Below, piece by piece: positions 1 to 7,122 of a stretch of 36,559 bases of DNA. The notes under the pieces are model-generated. The model had not been told where the DNA came from and searched no databases. It saw only the letters and a list, made by a program, of their open reading frames with translations. Numbering within the stretch: the stretch's first letter is position 1; every line of letters starts with the position of its first letter. The position numbers and the translations under genes are program-made. Source of the stretch: Paludibacteraceae bacterium (GTDB taxonomy: Bacteria; Bacteroidota; Bacteroidia; Bacteroidales; Paludibacteraceae); contig JAFPNK010000052.1 in NCBI GenBank assembly GCA_017401985.1, positions 1-36,559 on the forward strand, written 5' to 3'.

Positions 1-300
1 GTTGCCTATCAGCACAAAAGCGAGTAACAGCAGGAAGGCATTGATGCCCATAACCCAGTAAGAGAAGGTATCTGCCGTGCCACCAAACAGGGTATTGAGC
101 ACGATGGAAAGACCGGAGATGGAACCAACGATCAAATGGCTCGGCATTAAGAAATAATAGACGGCAGCCGCACCGAGACTCATACCGAGTGTCATGAGTA
201 CCAGTTCTTTCCAGAACTTCTTCGTACACAGAGCGTGTAAGAAAGCGTGTACCAGGTCACTCCAATACGTTAACGTAAAATATTGTTTAAGGTGTTCCAT
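1..300 (-). CDS. YitT-family membrane protein (N-terminal 100 residues, truncated by window edge)
   Basis: This is an open frame read on the minus strand from the ATG at 298-300 to the window edge, so the C-terminal part is missing. After a polar N-terminus of about 32 residues, hydrophobic segments follow at roughly 33-50, 55-72 and 82-100. The segment LGMSLGAAAVYYFLMP followed by GSISGLSIVLNTLFG matches the first helices of the YitT (DUF161) family. These are multi-spanning inner-membrane proteins, often with a cytoplasmic C-terminal DUF2179 domain; their substrate is not established. The gene lies 37 bp downstream of lysC on the same strand and is probably the next gene of that operon. The family call rests on the N-terminus only. 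Confidence 0.7.
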   Translation of the reverse strand, partial: MEHLKQYFTLTYWSDLVHAFLHALCTKKFWKELVLMTLGMSLGAAAVYYFLMPSHLIVGSISGLSIVLNTLFGGTADTFSYWVMGINAFLLLLAFVLIGN

Positions 301-337
301 TAAATCATTTACTATTTAGTCATTTGCCATTTGGCAT

Positions 338-1600
338 TTAGTCTTCCTCTTTGACGACGAGTCGAGCTGTGCGGCGTGTGGTCTGGCTGAGCATAATTGT
401 TCGGCCGGCTTTGGCACGAGCTAATATATTCGGCGTAGTACCGCGGATAGTCAGCAGGGACAAGTGGTCGTTATAGCTAACATTGAAATGCACCCGCAGC
501 TCTTCGATTGCAGCCGGCACAAAGCGCGTATTATCCACGCAGACGGAAATCGTGACTGCGGAGGATTGAATGAGCGACACTTTGAGACGATGACGATGAA
601 TGATATCAAAGATCTCACTCAAGCTCTCCTCGAGAACGAACGCAAAATCTTTCGCGCGCATGGTAATAAGGATTTGATTTTTGCGCCATATGTACACCGG
701 CACATCAATCGGTCCTACTCCATCCGCTGCGATGCGTGAACCGGCCGCCGTCGGGTCGCCGAAGGGCTTCACATAGAGCGGAATCTGCTTATTCTCAAGC
801 GGACGGATGGTTTTCGGGTGAATGATCTGCGCGCCCGAATAGCTAAGTTCAACGGCGTCTTGGTAGCGCAGGGACGGGATCAGCACGGTGTTGGGCTCCA
901 GACGCGGATCGGCATTAAGGATACCCGGCACGTCTTTCCAGATAGTGACCGATTCGGCATCCAAGTAATTGCCTAACAGCGCAGCCGTGTAGTCGGAACC
1001 TTCCCGACCCAGGGTCGTACGTTTGCCATCCGCGGTGCCGCCAATGAATCCTTGCGCGACGACCACCGTCGGACGATTCGGTCTATCCCACCCTGCACGA
1101 ATAACGGCACGACTGGTTTCGTTGTCCACCACTGCCTCGCGCCAGGTCGTATCGGTTCGCAGCAGTTTAGGCATGTTCCACCACTCGACGGACAAGCCCT
1201 GCTTGAGCAGATAGACTGCGATGATCTGGGTAGAGAGCAGTTCGCCCATGGAAACGATCTGGTCGTAGTTCTCATCGAACGAGCACGCCGGATCGTACGG
1301 GATCTCTCCATGCAGACGGATGTCAATGCCTGGCTGCAGCCCCAGCTCTTTCATGATAGTCACATGGAAATCGATAATATCGATCCATTGGTTCAGCGCT
1401 TTGTCTTCCTGTCCGGCGGCACAGAACTCCACCACCCGCTCGAGCGCGTTGGTGGTCTTTCCCATGGCCGAGACAACGACCATTAAGTCGTTTGTCGTTG
1501 GTCGTTGGTCGTTAGTAACAGCCAAACGGACTATCTTCTCCAGGTTCCGAACGCCTGCTGCGTCCTTCACGGAGGCTCCGCCGAATTTATAGACTTTCAT
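338..1600 (-). CDS. lysC: Aspartokinase, monofunctional
   Basis: This enzyme phosphorylates L-aspartate with ATP, the first step towards lysine, threonine, methionine and diaminopimelate. The amino-acid kinase domain opens with KFGGASV (residues 5-11), followed by VVVSAMGKTTN (41-51), then GREGSDYTA and the ITIWKDVPG-like segment VTIWKDVPGILNADPR near residue 220. The C-terminal 120 residues look like the paired ACT regulatory domains. At 420 residues it is the usual size for a monofunctional enzyme, with no homoserine dehydrogenase domain. Residues 29-38 (TNDQRPTTND) are an oddity: they are encoded by four copies of a 7-bp repeat and sit in the loop before the VVVSAMG strand. The gene is 27 bp downstream of ribH and probably in the same operon. 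Confidence 0.95.
   Translation of the reverse strand: MKVYKFGGASVKDAAGVRNLEKIVRLAVTNDQRPTTNDLMVVVSAMGKTTNALERVVEFCAAGQEDKALNQWIDIIDFHVTIMKELGLQPGIDIRLHGEIPYDPACSFDENYDQIVSMGELLSTQIIAVYLLKQGLSVEWWNMPKLLRTDTTWREAVVDNETSRAVIRAGWDRPNRPTVVVAQGFIGGTADGKRTTLGREGSDYTAALLGNYLDAESVTIWKDVPGILNADPRLEPNTVLIPSLRYQDAVELSYSGAQIIHPKTIRPLENKQIPLYVKPFGDPTAAGSRIAADGVGPIDVPVYIWRKNQILITMRAKDFAFVLEESLSEIFDIIHRHRLKVSLIQSSAVTISVCVDNTRFVPAAIEELRVHFNVSYNDHLSLLTIRGTTPNILARAKAGRTIMLSQTTRRTARLVVKEED
1487..1514 (+). repeat. 7-bp tandem repeat (x4) inside lysC
   Basis: Four consecutive 7-mers (GTCGTTT, GTCGTTG, GTCGTTG, GTCGTTA on the plus strand) lie within the lysC reading frame. They encode most of the polar insert at residues 29-38. 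Twenty-eight bases is not a multiple of three, but the array reads through in frame. A gain or loss of one unit would shift the frame of lysC. Confidence 0.85.
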
Positions 1601-1627
1601 GAGTGGTTACGGGTTATGGGTGACAGG

Positions 1628-2104
1628 TTACAGATTCGCCATGCGGATGGCGGTGTATGCACCCTCGATGCCTTTGTTGCCCAGCTTGCCGCCACAGCGG
1701 TCGAGTGCTTGTTGCTTGTTCAGGACAGTGAGAACCGAGAAGATAACCGGCACTTTGCCTTGCGCATTGAGCATAGCGACACCTTGCGTCACCGACTGGC
1801 ATACATAGTCAAAATGCGGTGTATCGCCTTGAATCACACATCCGATCACGATGACTGCGTCAATACGTTCTTCGCGCATGATACGCGCCGCACCGTAGGT
1901 CAGTTCGACTGCTCCGGGCACGTGCAGCACATCGATGTTATCCTCCGATACGCCGTGTTTGAGGAAGGTCTCGATGGCACCTTGCGCCATGGCGTAGGTG
2001 ATTTCGCTGTTCCAATCCGCTACAATAATAGCATAACGCTGACGCCCGAGGACATCAGCGTTAGGCAATTGATTGGCGTCGTATTTAGACAAATCGGTTG
2101 TCAT
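1628..2104 (-). CDS. ribH: 6,7-dimethyl-8-ribityllumazine synthase
   Basis: This is the penultimate enzyme of riboflavin synthesis. It condenses 5-amino-6-ribitylamino-uracil with 3,4-dihydroxy-2-butanone 4-phosphate to give lumazine. The 158-residue length is normal for the subunit, which assembles into pentamers or 60-mer capsids. Visible motifs in order are IIVADWNSEIT (substrate-binding N-terminal loop, about 25-36), VPGAVELTYGA (about 61-71), and GCVIQGDTPHFDYVCQ (about 88-103) with the conserved histidine of the active site. The gene starts 2 bp after the stop of the TPR gene, so the two are almost certainly cotranscribed. No other riboflavin genes are in the window. Confidence 0.95.
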   Translation of the reverse strand: MTTDLSKYDANQLPNADVLGRQRYAIIVADWNSEITYAMAQGAIETFLKHGVSEDNIDVLHVPGAVELTYGAARIMREERIDAVIVIGCVIQGDTPHFDYVCQSVTQGVAMLNAQGKVPVIFSVLTVLNKQQALDRCGGKLGNKGIEGAYTAIRMANL

Positions 2105-2106
2105 AA

Positions 2107-2799
2107 TTATTCAGCAGACGCGATAGCGATATATTTGTCAATATCCTGAGCCTCGGCAGAGGTCGGATATTTCTCTTTGATCGCCTTGAATGCTTTCAGT
2201 GCTTTGGCCTTGTTGTCCTCATGGAGATAAACGAGACCGGCTTTCTTTAAGCTCATCGGAGCAATGATCTCATTACCCGATTTAGCAGCAGCCTCGAATG
2301 CTTTGGCAGCATTGTCGTAGTCCTGCAGCTCTACATAGGCATCACCCAACATTTGTTTAGCAGCCGGAGCGATAGTCAGGTCGTCTGCTTTGAATTTCTT
2401 GAGATACTCAACTGCGGATTCGTATTCGCCCTTCTCGTAGTAGCAGATACCTGCATACAGCGCAGCGAGTTTACCCTCCTGGTACCAGCTGTAGTCCTCA
2501 GCCGTAGCCTCAAAACCAATGCACTCGTCCGTGTTGTCACCGTTGAGAGCTTTGTCATAATCGCCCTGCATGAAATACACAACAGCGGTAGCATTCTGGT
2601 CGCTGGCAGCTTGGGAATGCGGTTTGGACACATACTTGTTAAATAAGAAGATACCGAAAATAACCACAACGATTCCGAGCACGATCCACTCGAGTGTGTT
2701 AGCATGCTCCTCGATCCATTTACCGGCACCGGTAAGGGTTTGATTTACCGACTCCAATTGTTCGTCTTGTTTCTCAAATTTTTGATTTTTCTTTGCCAT
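2107..2799 (-). CDS. Membrane-anchored tetratricopeptide-repeat protein (YfgM-like)
   Basis: This 230-residue protein has a charged cytoplasmic N-terminus, one membrane segment at about 38-56 (WIVLGIVVVIFGIFLF), and then TPR-type helical repeats filling the rest. The repeats are recognisable from units such as AGICYYEKGEYESAVEYLKKF, AYVELQDYDNAAKAFEAA and GLVYLHEDNKAKALKAFKAI. The layout of one N-terminal helix plus TPRs matches the YfgM/tetratricopeptide family, whose members in other bacteria work with the Sec translocon and periplasmic chaperones. That role is inferred here, not shown. The gene is the first of the ribH-lysC operon and has a strong promoter upstream at 2850-2881. Confidence 0.8.
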   Translation of the reverse strand: MAKKNQKFEKQDEQLESVNQTLTGAGKWIEEHANTLEWIVLGIVVVIFGIFLFNKYVSKPHSQAASDQNATAVVYFMQGDYDKALNGDNTDECIGFEATAEDYSWYQEGKLAALYAGICYYEKGEYESAVEYLKKFKADDLTIAPAAKQMLGDAYVELQDYDNAAKAFEAAAKSGNEIIAPMSLKKAGLVYLHEDNKAKALKAFKAIKEKYPTSAEAQDIDKYIAIASAE

Positions 2800-2849
2800 A
2801 ATATTTTAATTTTTATTATTTTCAATAATACTTTATTCAAAAAAGCGTG

Positions 2850-2881
2850 CAAAATTACGAAAAAAAAATGAATTGTGCAAA
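2850..2881 (-). promoter_or_regulatory. Bacteroidota sigma promoter for the TPR-ribH-lysC operon
   Basis: On the minus strand TTTG (2878-2881) is followed by 20 bp and TAATTTTG (2850-2857), a perfect match to the Bacteroidota -33/-7 consensus. Transcription should start near 2843, leaving a leader of about 44 nt before the TPR gene. Confidence 0.85.
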
Positions 2882-3023
2882 TATTTTTAATAAATAATTA
2901 GAAATTATTCATTATTCTCTCGCGATTGAGGATGCAAGAGTTGCAAACAGCCCCTTTAACGAGTGTTGGATGCATAGGCAATGGGACCGGGAATGATTAA
3001 CAAACCAATAACGAATATATAAC

Positions 3024-3073
3024 GAATCACTAAGAATGACTAAGAATCACCAAGAATATCTAAGAATATCTAA
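3024..3073. repeat. Five head-to-tail 10-bp repeats (GAATNNCTAA type)
   Basis: Five units follow without gaps: GAATCACTAA, GAATGACTAA, GAATCACCAA, GAATATCTAA, GAATATCTAA. A looser AACGAAT copy lies on the left. The spacing is close to one DNA helical turn. No gene covers it. Confidence 0.85.
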
Positions 3074-3081
3074 CGCTGCAT

Positions 3082-3104
3082 TTTCGAACAGAGCGTTCGA
3101 AAAA
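3082..3104. repeat. Perfect hairpin in non-coding DNA
   Basis: TTTTCGAAC and GTTCGAAAA form 9-bp arms around a 5-nt loop (agagc). Neither strand has a convincing T-run after it, so it is not called a terminator. Confidence 0.7.
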
Positions 3105-3148
3105 TTTCCTTATAAGACGAAAATTTGGTCATGGCAAAAAAAAATAAC

Positions 3149-3209
3149 AAAAAAATGATGTGAGACTATGAGATTTTGAGACTTTGAGTCTCATAGTCCC
3201 AAAGTCTCA
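3149..3209. repeat. Palindromic module 1 (leader motif plus GAGACT-type arms)
   Basis: The A-rich leader AAAAAAATGATGTG (3149-3162) is followed by a stretch built from the words TGAGACT and ATGAGA and their complements. Two mutually exclusive 10-bp pairings are visible: 3164-3173 with 3189-3198 (GACTATGAGA/TCTCATAGTC) and 3177-3186 with 3200-3209 (TGAGACTTTG/CAAAGTCTCA). Confidence 0.8.
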
Positions 3210-3210
3210 T

Positions 3211-3336
3211 TGCAAAAAAATGATGTGGCACAGTTGGCACAGTTGACACAATCAAGGTTATTGGGAAGGGTGTCAACTTTTTTAGGATGGATGTAAACAA
3301 ATTTAGGAAAGTGTGCCAAGTGTGCCAAGTGTGCCA
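3211..3336. repeat. Palindromic module 2 (leader motif plus GGCACA-type arms)
   Basis: The leader TGCAAAAAAATGATGTG (3211-3227) is followed by TGGCACAGTTGGCACA on the left (from 3226). The near-complement TGTGCCAAGTGTGCCA is on the right, ending at 3336. An inner pair GTTGACAC (3242-3249)/GTGTCAAC (3270-3277) is perfect. The right arm has three copies of an AAGTGTGCC-type word. Confidence 0.8.
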
Positions 3337-3410
3337 GTGCAAATTTTTGATGTGGCGATATTGGCGATGATGGCGATATCGCCAATATCGCCAGTCTCGC
3401 CATGCAAAAA
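3337..3410. repeat. Palindromic module 3 (leader motif plus GGCGAT-type arms)
   Basis: The leader TGCAAATTTTTGATGTG (3338-3354) is followed by a perfect 16-bp inverted repeat (3353-3368 with 3378-3393) around a 9-nt loop. The arms are made of TGGCGATAT words. The module ends in another TGCAAAAAAAA, the start of a fourth leader-like copy. Confidence 0.85.
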
Positions 3411-3422
3411 AAAGATGAAGAA

Positions 3423-3664
3423 CGGCAATCCAATTGCCGAGTAAAAGAAGAAAGGGCGGAGCTGACGCTCCTTGTCAGTGATGTAATCCACTTGTCCGGC
3501 AGACGGGACAATACAAAGAATGGCGGAATGACATTCCGCATAATGAACAAAATAGAAAAACCGCTTGGCAGGGGTGCTGCCAAGCGGGGAGAATTGCTAG
3601 TCGTCCTAGGAGTCCTAGACCGCTACGCTATCCTAGGATACTATGGTATCCGGATATATCCGGA
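3423..3664. repeat. Cluster of short perfect hairpins
   Basis: Within 242 bp there are at least eight hairpins: 3423-3439 (CGGCAAT/ATTGCCG), 3458-3471 (GGAGC/GCTCC), 3492-3511 (TTGTCC/GGACAA), 3523-3539 (GCGGAAT/ATTCCGC), 3561-3587 (an 11-bp stem, CCGCTTGGCAG), 3606-3618 (CTAGGA/TCCTAG), 3636-3651 (GGATAC/GTATCC) and 3649-3664 (the palindrome TCCGGATATATCCGGA). No T-runs follow, so these are not ordinary terminators. No protein gene is supported here. Confidence 0.8.
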
Positions 3665-3680
3665 ACAATGAACAAAGCCT

Positions 3681-5825
3681 TTATCTTATCTCTTGTCCGG
3701 TGAGGGTGTAAGTCTTGTCACCGCGGAGGATGAGGATTTGACCGTTGCGGAGGAGTTTGCGAGATCCGCCAAAATTGGCGGATACATCTTCTACTCCTTG
3801 TTCTCCTCCAGTTGTAATAAATGACATTGTATTCTCTTGCAATGTAGTACCATTAGTATCTTTAGCTGTCATTGTTAGGTCGTAGCCCGTTCCGCTTTCC
3901 AGACCAGTGACAGTAAAGGAGAAACCAGTAGATTGAGTTTGTTGTGGGGCATTATCACGGGCAGGCGCACCGAAGGCGATTTGCGTGAGTTGACCTTGGG
4001 CATTGAAGATGAGCGTGCAAATGACATTTCCATCCTTATCTCTGATAACCAGTTCGTATGTAGCAGCGCCGGAAACGGCAGGCCAAACAACCTCGGCAGT
4101 AGTTTCTGTAGGAGTTACTTTTATATCATCTGTCTCTGCGCTTGTTGCACCTAACGGACGTACATCATATAATCCCCATGCATCGTGCATTTTATAGGTA
4201 TTCAAGTAATCTGCAGGCACATATACAATTGTGCTGTAATCCAATCTGTACAACGCGTAGTTATTTACCGTAGGAGGACGCTGGCTATAACAGGTGATAG
4301 TCTCTATATTGTAGCAATTATAGAAAGCATATTCTTCCAACACTTTTACAGATATGCCAAGGGTTACATTTTTCAGATTATTATAATCACCGAATGCATA
4401 GCCTCCAATAGATGTAACTTCATTGCCGATGGTCACTGACTCAATATACTTACCATAAGTATAATTCTCAGAAAGCGCGCCCTTACCAGTGATATTCAGT
4501 GCCATCGTAGCAGTGTCCAACTTCCATGTGAGCACACTGTCTTTACCGCATTTACCTTCCAACAAATAGTCAAAAATGGCTTCCATCGTGGTGTCTTGGG
4601 TGATCTCGATAGTACGCGGGTTGTCGGTGTTACCATCTGCCCAACGAACGAATTGATAGCCACGTTTAGGAGTTGCGGTACATGTTATATTTGGCGAGTC
4701 TGAACGGACTACAGTTGGACCATCAATTGTTCCCCTTTGTGCATCAAATATATAGTTACAACTAAAAATGTCACAGTTCACAAAACCTGTAAATCCTATT
4801 TCTTGATATATGGCATTAATAACCATACTGCTATTTGCAACATTAAAGCTTTGGTCCCATCCTAAAAATTCATATCCATCAATAACAGGAGGCGTAGGAG
4901 CTACAATAGCCTCCCCATTTTGAAGGTAAAGTGTTCTTAGGCTATAATCAAATGCTTGAAATGTAATTTTGTAATCGTATGTTCCTGTATTTCCTTCAGC
5001 ACATTGACGCCACCGAGTATTCTGCGACAAATCCAATGATATATTTGTATCAATGCAAAATCGATTTTGGAATGACGACGGTTCTCCATATGCATGAAGG
5101 TCGTTAGCCCATCCATTTTCAGCACTAGCAAACGTAAATGCGTCAAAATCAGAAGCTTGTACGACAGCCGTATAAGTGTTGCCATTAAGGTGAGTCATAG
5201 TATAGGATTGCGAATCCCAATCATTAAAGCTACCGACGATTGTAGGCGTTTCCATTCCACATTCAGGAAATGTTACTGTAATCGTACGTTGTTTTACTGC
5301 TGCAGTGGCACATTGGGACTTGTTCCACAAAAAAATATGCGCGTAAATAAGACCACTCGATTGAATTTGGATTTGTTTATCATTTGAGAGGCTGTGACTA
5401 GCAGTACAGTAATCTTCAAGGAATTCAAAGGAAGCTGCTTGACCGTCCCAAATTCTGTCATTGTGGTAGATCAAGCAAATCTTACCTGCAAAACGGATTG
5501 CGTCTGCACCCCAAGCCTCAATACCAAGTCTGTAAGTAGCCTTGAACCAACCCTGATAACCCTCAATAGGTTCAAACTTGATGCAAGCATCCGGGCTTAC
5601 ATTCTCAGCGTTCTCACCTACGTAGGTGTCGGTTCCAGAGCAATCAGTCCAACTACCGTTACGAGTACCCTTGAAAGCGATACCGTTACATTCCGTTCCC
5701 AAAGGAATTCTTATGACAAAAGTCACATAACCATCTTGAGGTTCGGGTACAGACGGCACACAGTCTGCTAACATTGTTCCTACGCTTAGTGCAAGCGCAA
5801 GGAAGAAAGTAAAGAGTTTTTTCAT
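3681..5825 (-). CDS. Secreted multidomain protein with InlB-type repeat, BspA-like leucine-rich repeat and type IX-like C-terminus
   Basis: The 714-residue protein starts with a signal peptide (MKKLFTFFLALALSVGTMLA). Residues 22-190 and about 175-290 look like two beta-sandwich, carbohydrate-binding-like regions (GSFNDWDSQSYTMT resembles a family 48-type or starch-binding segment). A Listeria-Bacteroides InlB-type repeat follows (about 285-345, ending in GYEFLGWDQSF), then a divergent copy with RGYQFVRWADG. Next come BspA-type leucine-rich repeats (VTSIGGYAFGDYNNLKNVTL, VLEEYAFYNCYNIETI), and a fibronectin III-like domain (about 570-660). The last 30 residues (RKLLRNGQILILRGDKTYTL) resemble the C-terminal signals of Bacteroidales proteins exported by the type IX system. 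A surface role in binding is likely; the ligand is unknown. I see no standard promoter in the 27 bp before the gene. Confidence 0.75.
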   Translation of the reverse strand: MKKLFTFFLALALSVGTMLADCVPSVPEPQDGYVTFVIRIPLGTECNGIAFKGTRNGSWTDCSGTDTYVGENAENVSPDACIKFEPIEGYQGWFKATYRLGIEAWGADAIRFAGKICLIYHNDRIWDGQAASFEFLEDYCTASHSLSNDKQIQIQSSGLIYAHIFLWNKSQCATAAVKQRTITVTFPECGMETPTIVGSFNDWDSQSYTMTHLNGNTYTAVVQASDFDAFTFASAENGWANDLHAYGEPSSFQNRFCIDTNISLDLSQNTRWRQCAEGNTGTYDYKITFQAFDYSLRTLYLQNGEAIVAPTPPVIDGYEFLGWDQSFNVANSSMVINAIYQEIGFTGFVNCDIFSCNYIFDAQRGTIDGPTVVRSDSPNITCTATPKRGYQFVRWADGNTDNPRTIEITQDTTMEAIFDYLLEGKCGKDSVLTWKLDTATMALNITGKGALSENYTYGKYIESVTIGNEVTSIGGYAFGDYNNLKNVTLGISVKVLEEYAFYNCYNIETITCYSQRPPTVNNYALYRLDYSTIVYVPADYLNTYKMHDAWGLYDVRPLGATSAETDDIKVTPTETTAEVVWPAVSGAATYELVIRDKDGNVICTLIFNAQGQLTQIAFGAPARDNAPQQTQSTGFSFTVTGLESGTGYDLTMTAKDTNGTTLQENTMSFITTGGEQGVEDVSANFGGSRKLLRNGQILILRGDKTYTLTGQEIR

Positions 5826-5852
5826 TGCTTTTAAGATTTTTTATTAGTTGAT

Positions 5853-6515
5853 TTATTTTTTTTCGATTTGTTCTTGCCGATAACTAACGATTAGATTATC
5901 AAATATTTTAGGATATGAGCCTTCAAAAATTCCTCCGATTGGAATTGATGCTGTACCAGGCACATTGTGAAAGAAATCCCACATAGATGTAATAATAAAC
6001 TGAAATTTCTCTTGCTCGTTTTTCGACTTTTTTATTTCATCACGAAAGAAAGTTAAAGTATAAAGATTGTCTATGGGGCAAACCAAATCAGGTAGTATGT
6101 GTGCCAAGGTTTTACTGCCTGATACTATACGAGAAGAACGAGTCGTTGCATCAATATTGAAGCACAAACAAGTAAGACACGAGAGGATAGAATTAAGTGT
6201 TTCTTTTGAAATTGTCTCTATTCTATACTGCCGCAGTTTTTCTATGCAATCTTTATTTCTTAGGATACTTTCTTTAAAAATATTATATGACGGCATTTTA
6301 GCTCCTTTTTCGCCGGATCGATGCATTCCCCATGCGACTAGTACAGCATATATTGCTTGTATATGGTCATCGCTTAAGAAGTCCTTATTCTTTTTATTAC
6401 AAAATGCCATTGCTTTCTCATGAAAAAAGACAGGAGGGGTCATCTCTCGATTCTGTTTAATTGCATGATACTGGCTATAGTTCTGCTTAAGATTCTCAAA
6501 ATTTGACATATTCAT
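5853..6515 (-). CDS. Hypothetical protein, family not recognised
   Basis: The frame is open from 6542, but I prefer the ATG at 6513-6515 (giving MNMSNFENLKQ). The upstream part would overlap the T-run of the 6S-like RNA terminator. The product is about 220 residues, soluble, rich in Lys, Asn and Cys, and predicted mostly helical. The segment VSGSKTLAHILPDLVCPIDN, followed by YTLTFF, resembles a motif (SGSKxLhxxxP-phi-hxPxD) seen in several uncharacterised bacterial proteins. I cannot name a family. It begins only 25 bp after the RNA terminator and has no visible promoter, so it may depend on read-through. Base composition is lower in GC than the housekeeping genes around it, which may mean recent acquisition. 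Confidence 0.65.
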   Translation of the reverse strand: MNMSNFENLKQNYSQYHAIKQNREMTPPVFFHEKAMAFCNKKNKDFLSDDHIQAIYAVLVAWGMHRSGEKGAKMPSYNIFKESILRNKDCIEKLRQYRIETISKETLNSILSCLTCLCFNIDATTRSSRIVSGSKTLAHILPDLVCPIDNLYTLTFFRDEIKKSKNEQEKFQFIITSMWDFFHNVPGTASIPIGGIFEGSYPKIFDNLIVSYRQEQIEKK

Positions 6516-6540
6516 TTTATGATTACATACATAAATACAC

Positions 6541-6572
6541 AAAAAAGCGTGAAAGTCACTTGCTCTTCACGC
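6541..6572 (-). terminator. Intrinsic terminator of the 6S-like RNA
   Basis: On the minus strand GCGTGAA (6572-6566) and TTCACGC (6553-6547) form a 7-bp stem immediately followed by six T (6546-6541). Confidence 0.8.
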
Positions 6573-6831
6573 TAACTGAGGGCTTCGCAATCCCTGTACC
6601 AAGTAGAAAAACAACCGAAATCCACGCCCGATATATACAACCCACCTCGCCCATTACGGGCGTGGGAGTGGATAATACATACCCACGAGGACATTCATTG
6701 TTACTGTCTGGACTTGGTACGAAATGTTGCGAAGATTTCAGTTAGTCGCAAACAACGTTTCAATAAACGCCTTTTATGTCACCGCTTTTTTTACGCTGTC
6801 GGTGCCAGCGGTTTGGTTTCGGAAACCTTTG
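6541..6831 (-). ncRNA. 6S-like regulatory RNA (possibly the Bacteroidales-1 type)
   Basis: The transcript is bounded by a perfect promoter (6838-6869) and an intrinsic terminator (6541-6572). Its 3' two-thirds fold into one long rod closed by three colinear helices: 6738-6745 with 6572-6579 (8 bp), 6727-6733 with 6584-6590 (7 bp), and 6712-6720 with 6596-6604 (9 bp). Small internal loops separate them. Inside are an unpaired central region and an apical GC-rich hairpin near 6629-6670. A rod of about 180 nt with a central bubble is the layout of 6S RNA, which mimics an open promoter and sequesters sigma-housekeeping RNA polymerase. About 80 nt of 5' leader (6749-6831) carry small hairpins and may be processed off. 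The structure is seen directly; the 6S assignment is by architecture only. Confidence 0.65.
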
Positions 6832-6837
6832 CGGGTG

Positions 6838-6869
6838 CAAAGGTACAACAATTTTTTGAAATATGCAAA
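6838..6869 (-). promoter_or_regulatory. Bacteroidota sigma promoter for the 6S-like RNA
   Basis: On the minus strand TTTG (6866-6869), a 20-bp spacer and TACCTTTG (6838-6845) match the consensus perfectly. The predicted start is near 6831. Confidence 0.85.
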
Positions 6870-6966
6870 TAAATATGCAAAAATCTCGCAACTGACGTTA
6901 CGAGCACGGGACAAAGAGAGGATTTCACCCGCATTGAGCCTGTTCCGGGCGGGGCGCACGTTCCTG

Positions 6967-6986
6967 ATCCGCCAATCATGGCGGAT
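6967..6986. repeat. Perfect hairpin in the RNA-rich intergenic region
   Basis: ATCCGCCA and TGGCGGAT form an 8-bp stem with loop atca. It is followed on the plus strand by A residues, not T. The remainder of 6870-7122 is purine-rich with weak short hairpins, and I see no gene in it. Confidence 0.65.
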
Positions 6987-7122
6987 AAAAAAGGAAAGTG
7001 ACGGACGGAAAAGGCGAAGAACCGGCACAGCGGAAGATTTGGCGATGGAGTGCCAGCGAAGCGGTAAGCCGCCTATCCGCGAGCCAACAAAAGAAACGTT
7101 GACGGGGAATGGTTGGAGAAAA

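Noticed and set aside
3149..3410. CRISPR-like or attC-type array
   Set aside because: The leader motif recurs at unequal distances, the intervening sequences are themselves palindromic, and the R'/R'' core sites of integron attC are absent.
3191..3583. 130-codon minus-strand frame across the palindromic modules
   Set aside because: The translation only mirrors the DNA repeats (LAHLAHLAH) and resembles no protein.
6967..6986. Intrinsic terminator
   Set aside because: The stem is strong, but the T-run precedes rather than follows it on the minus strand, and the plus strand has A after it.
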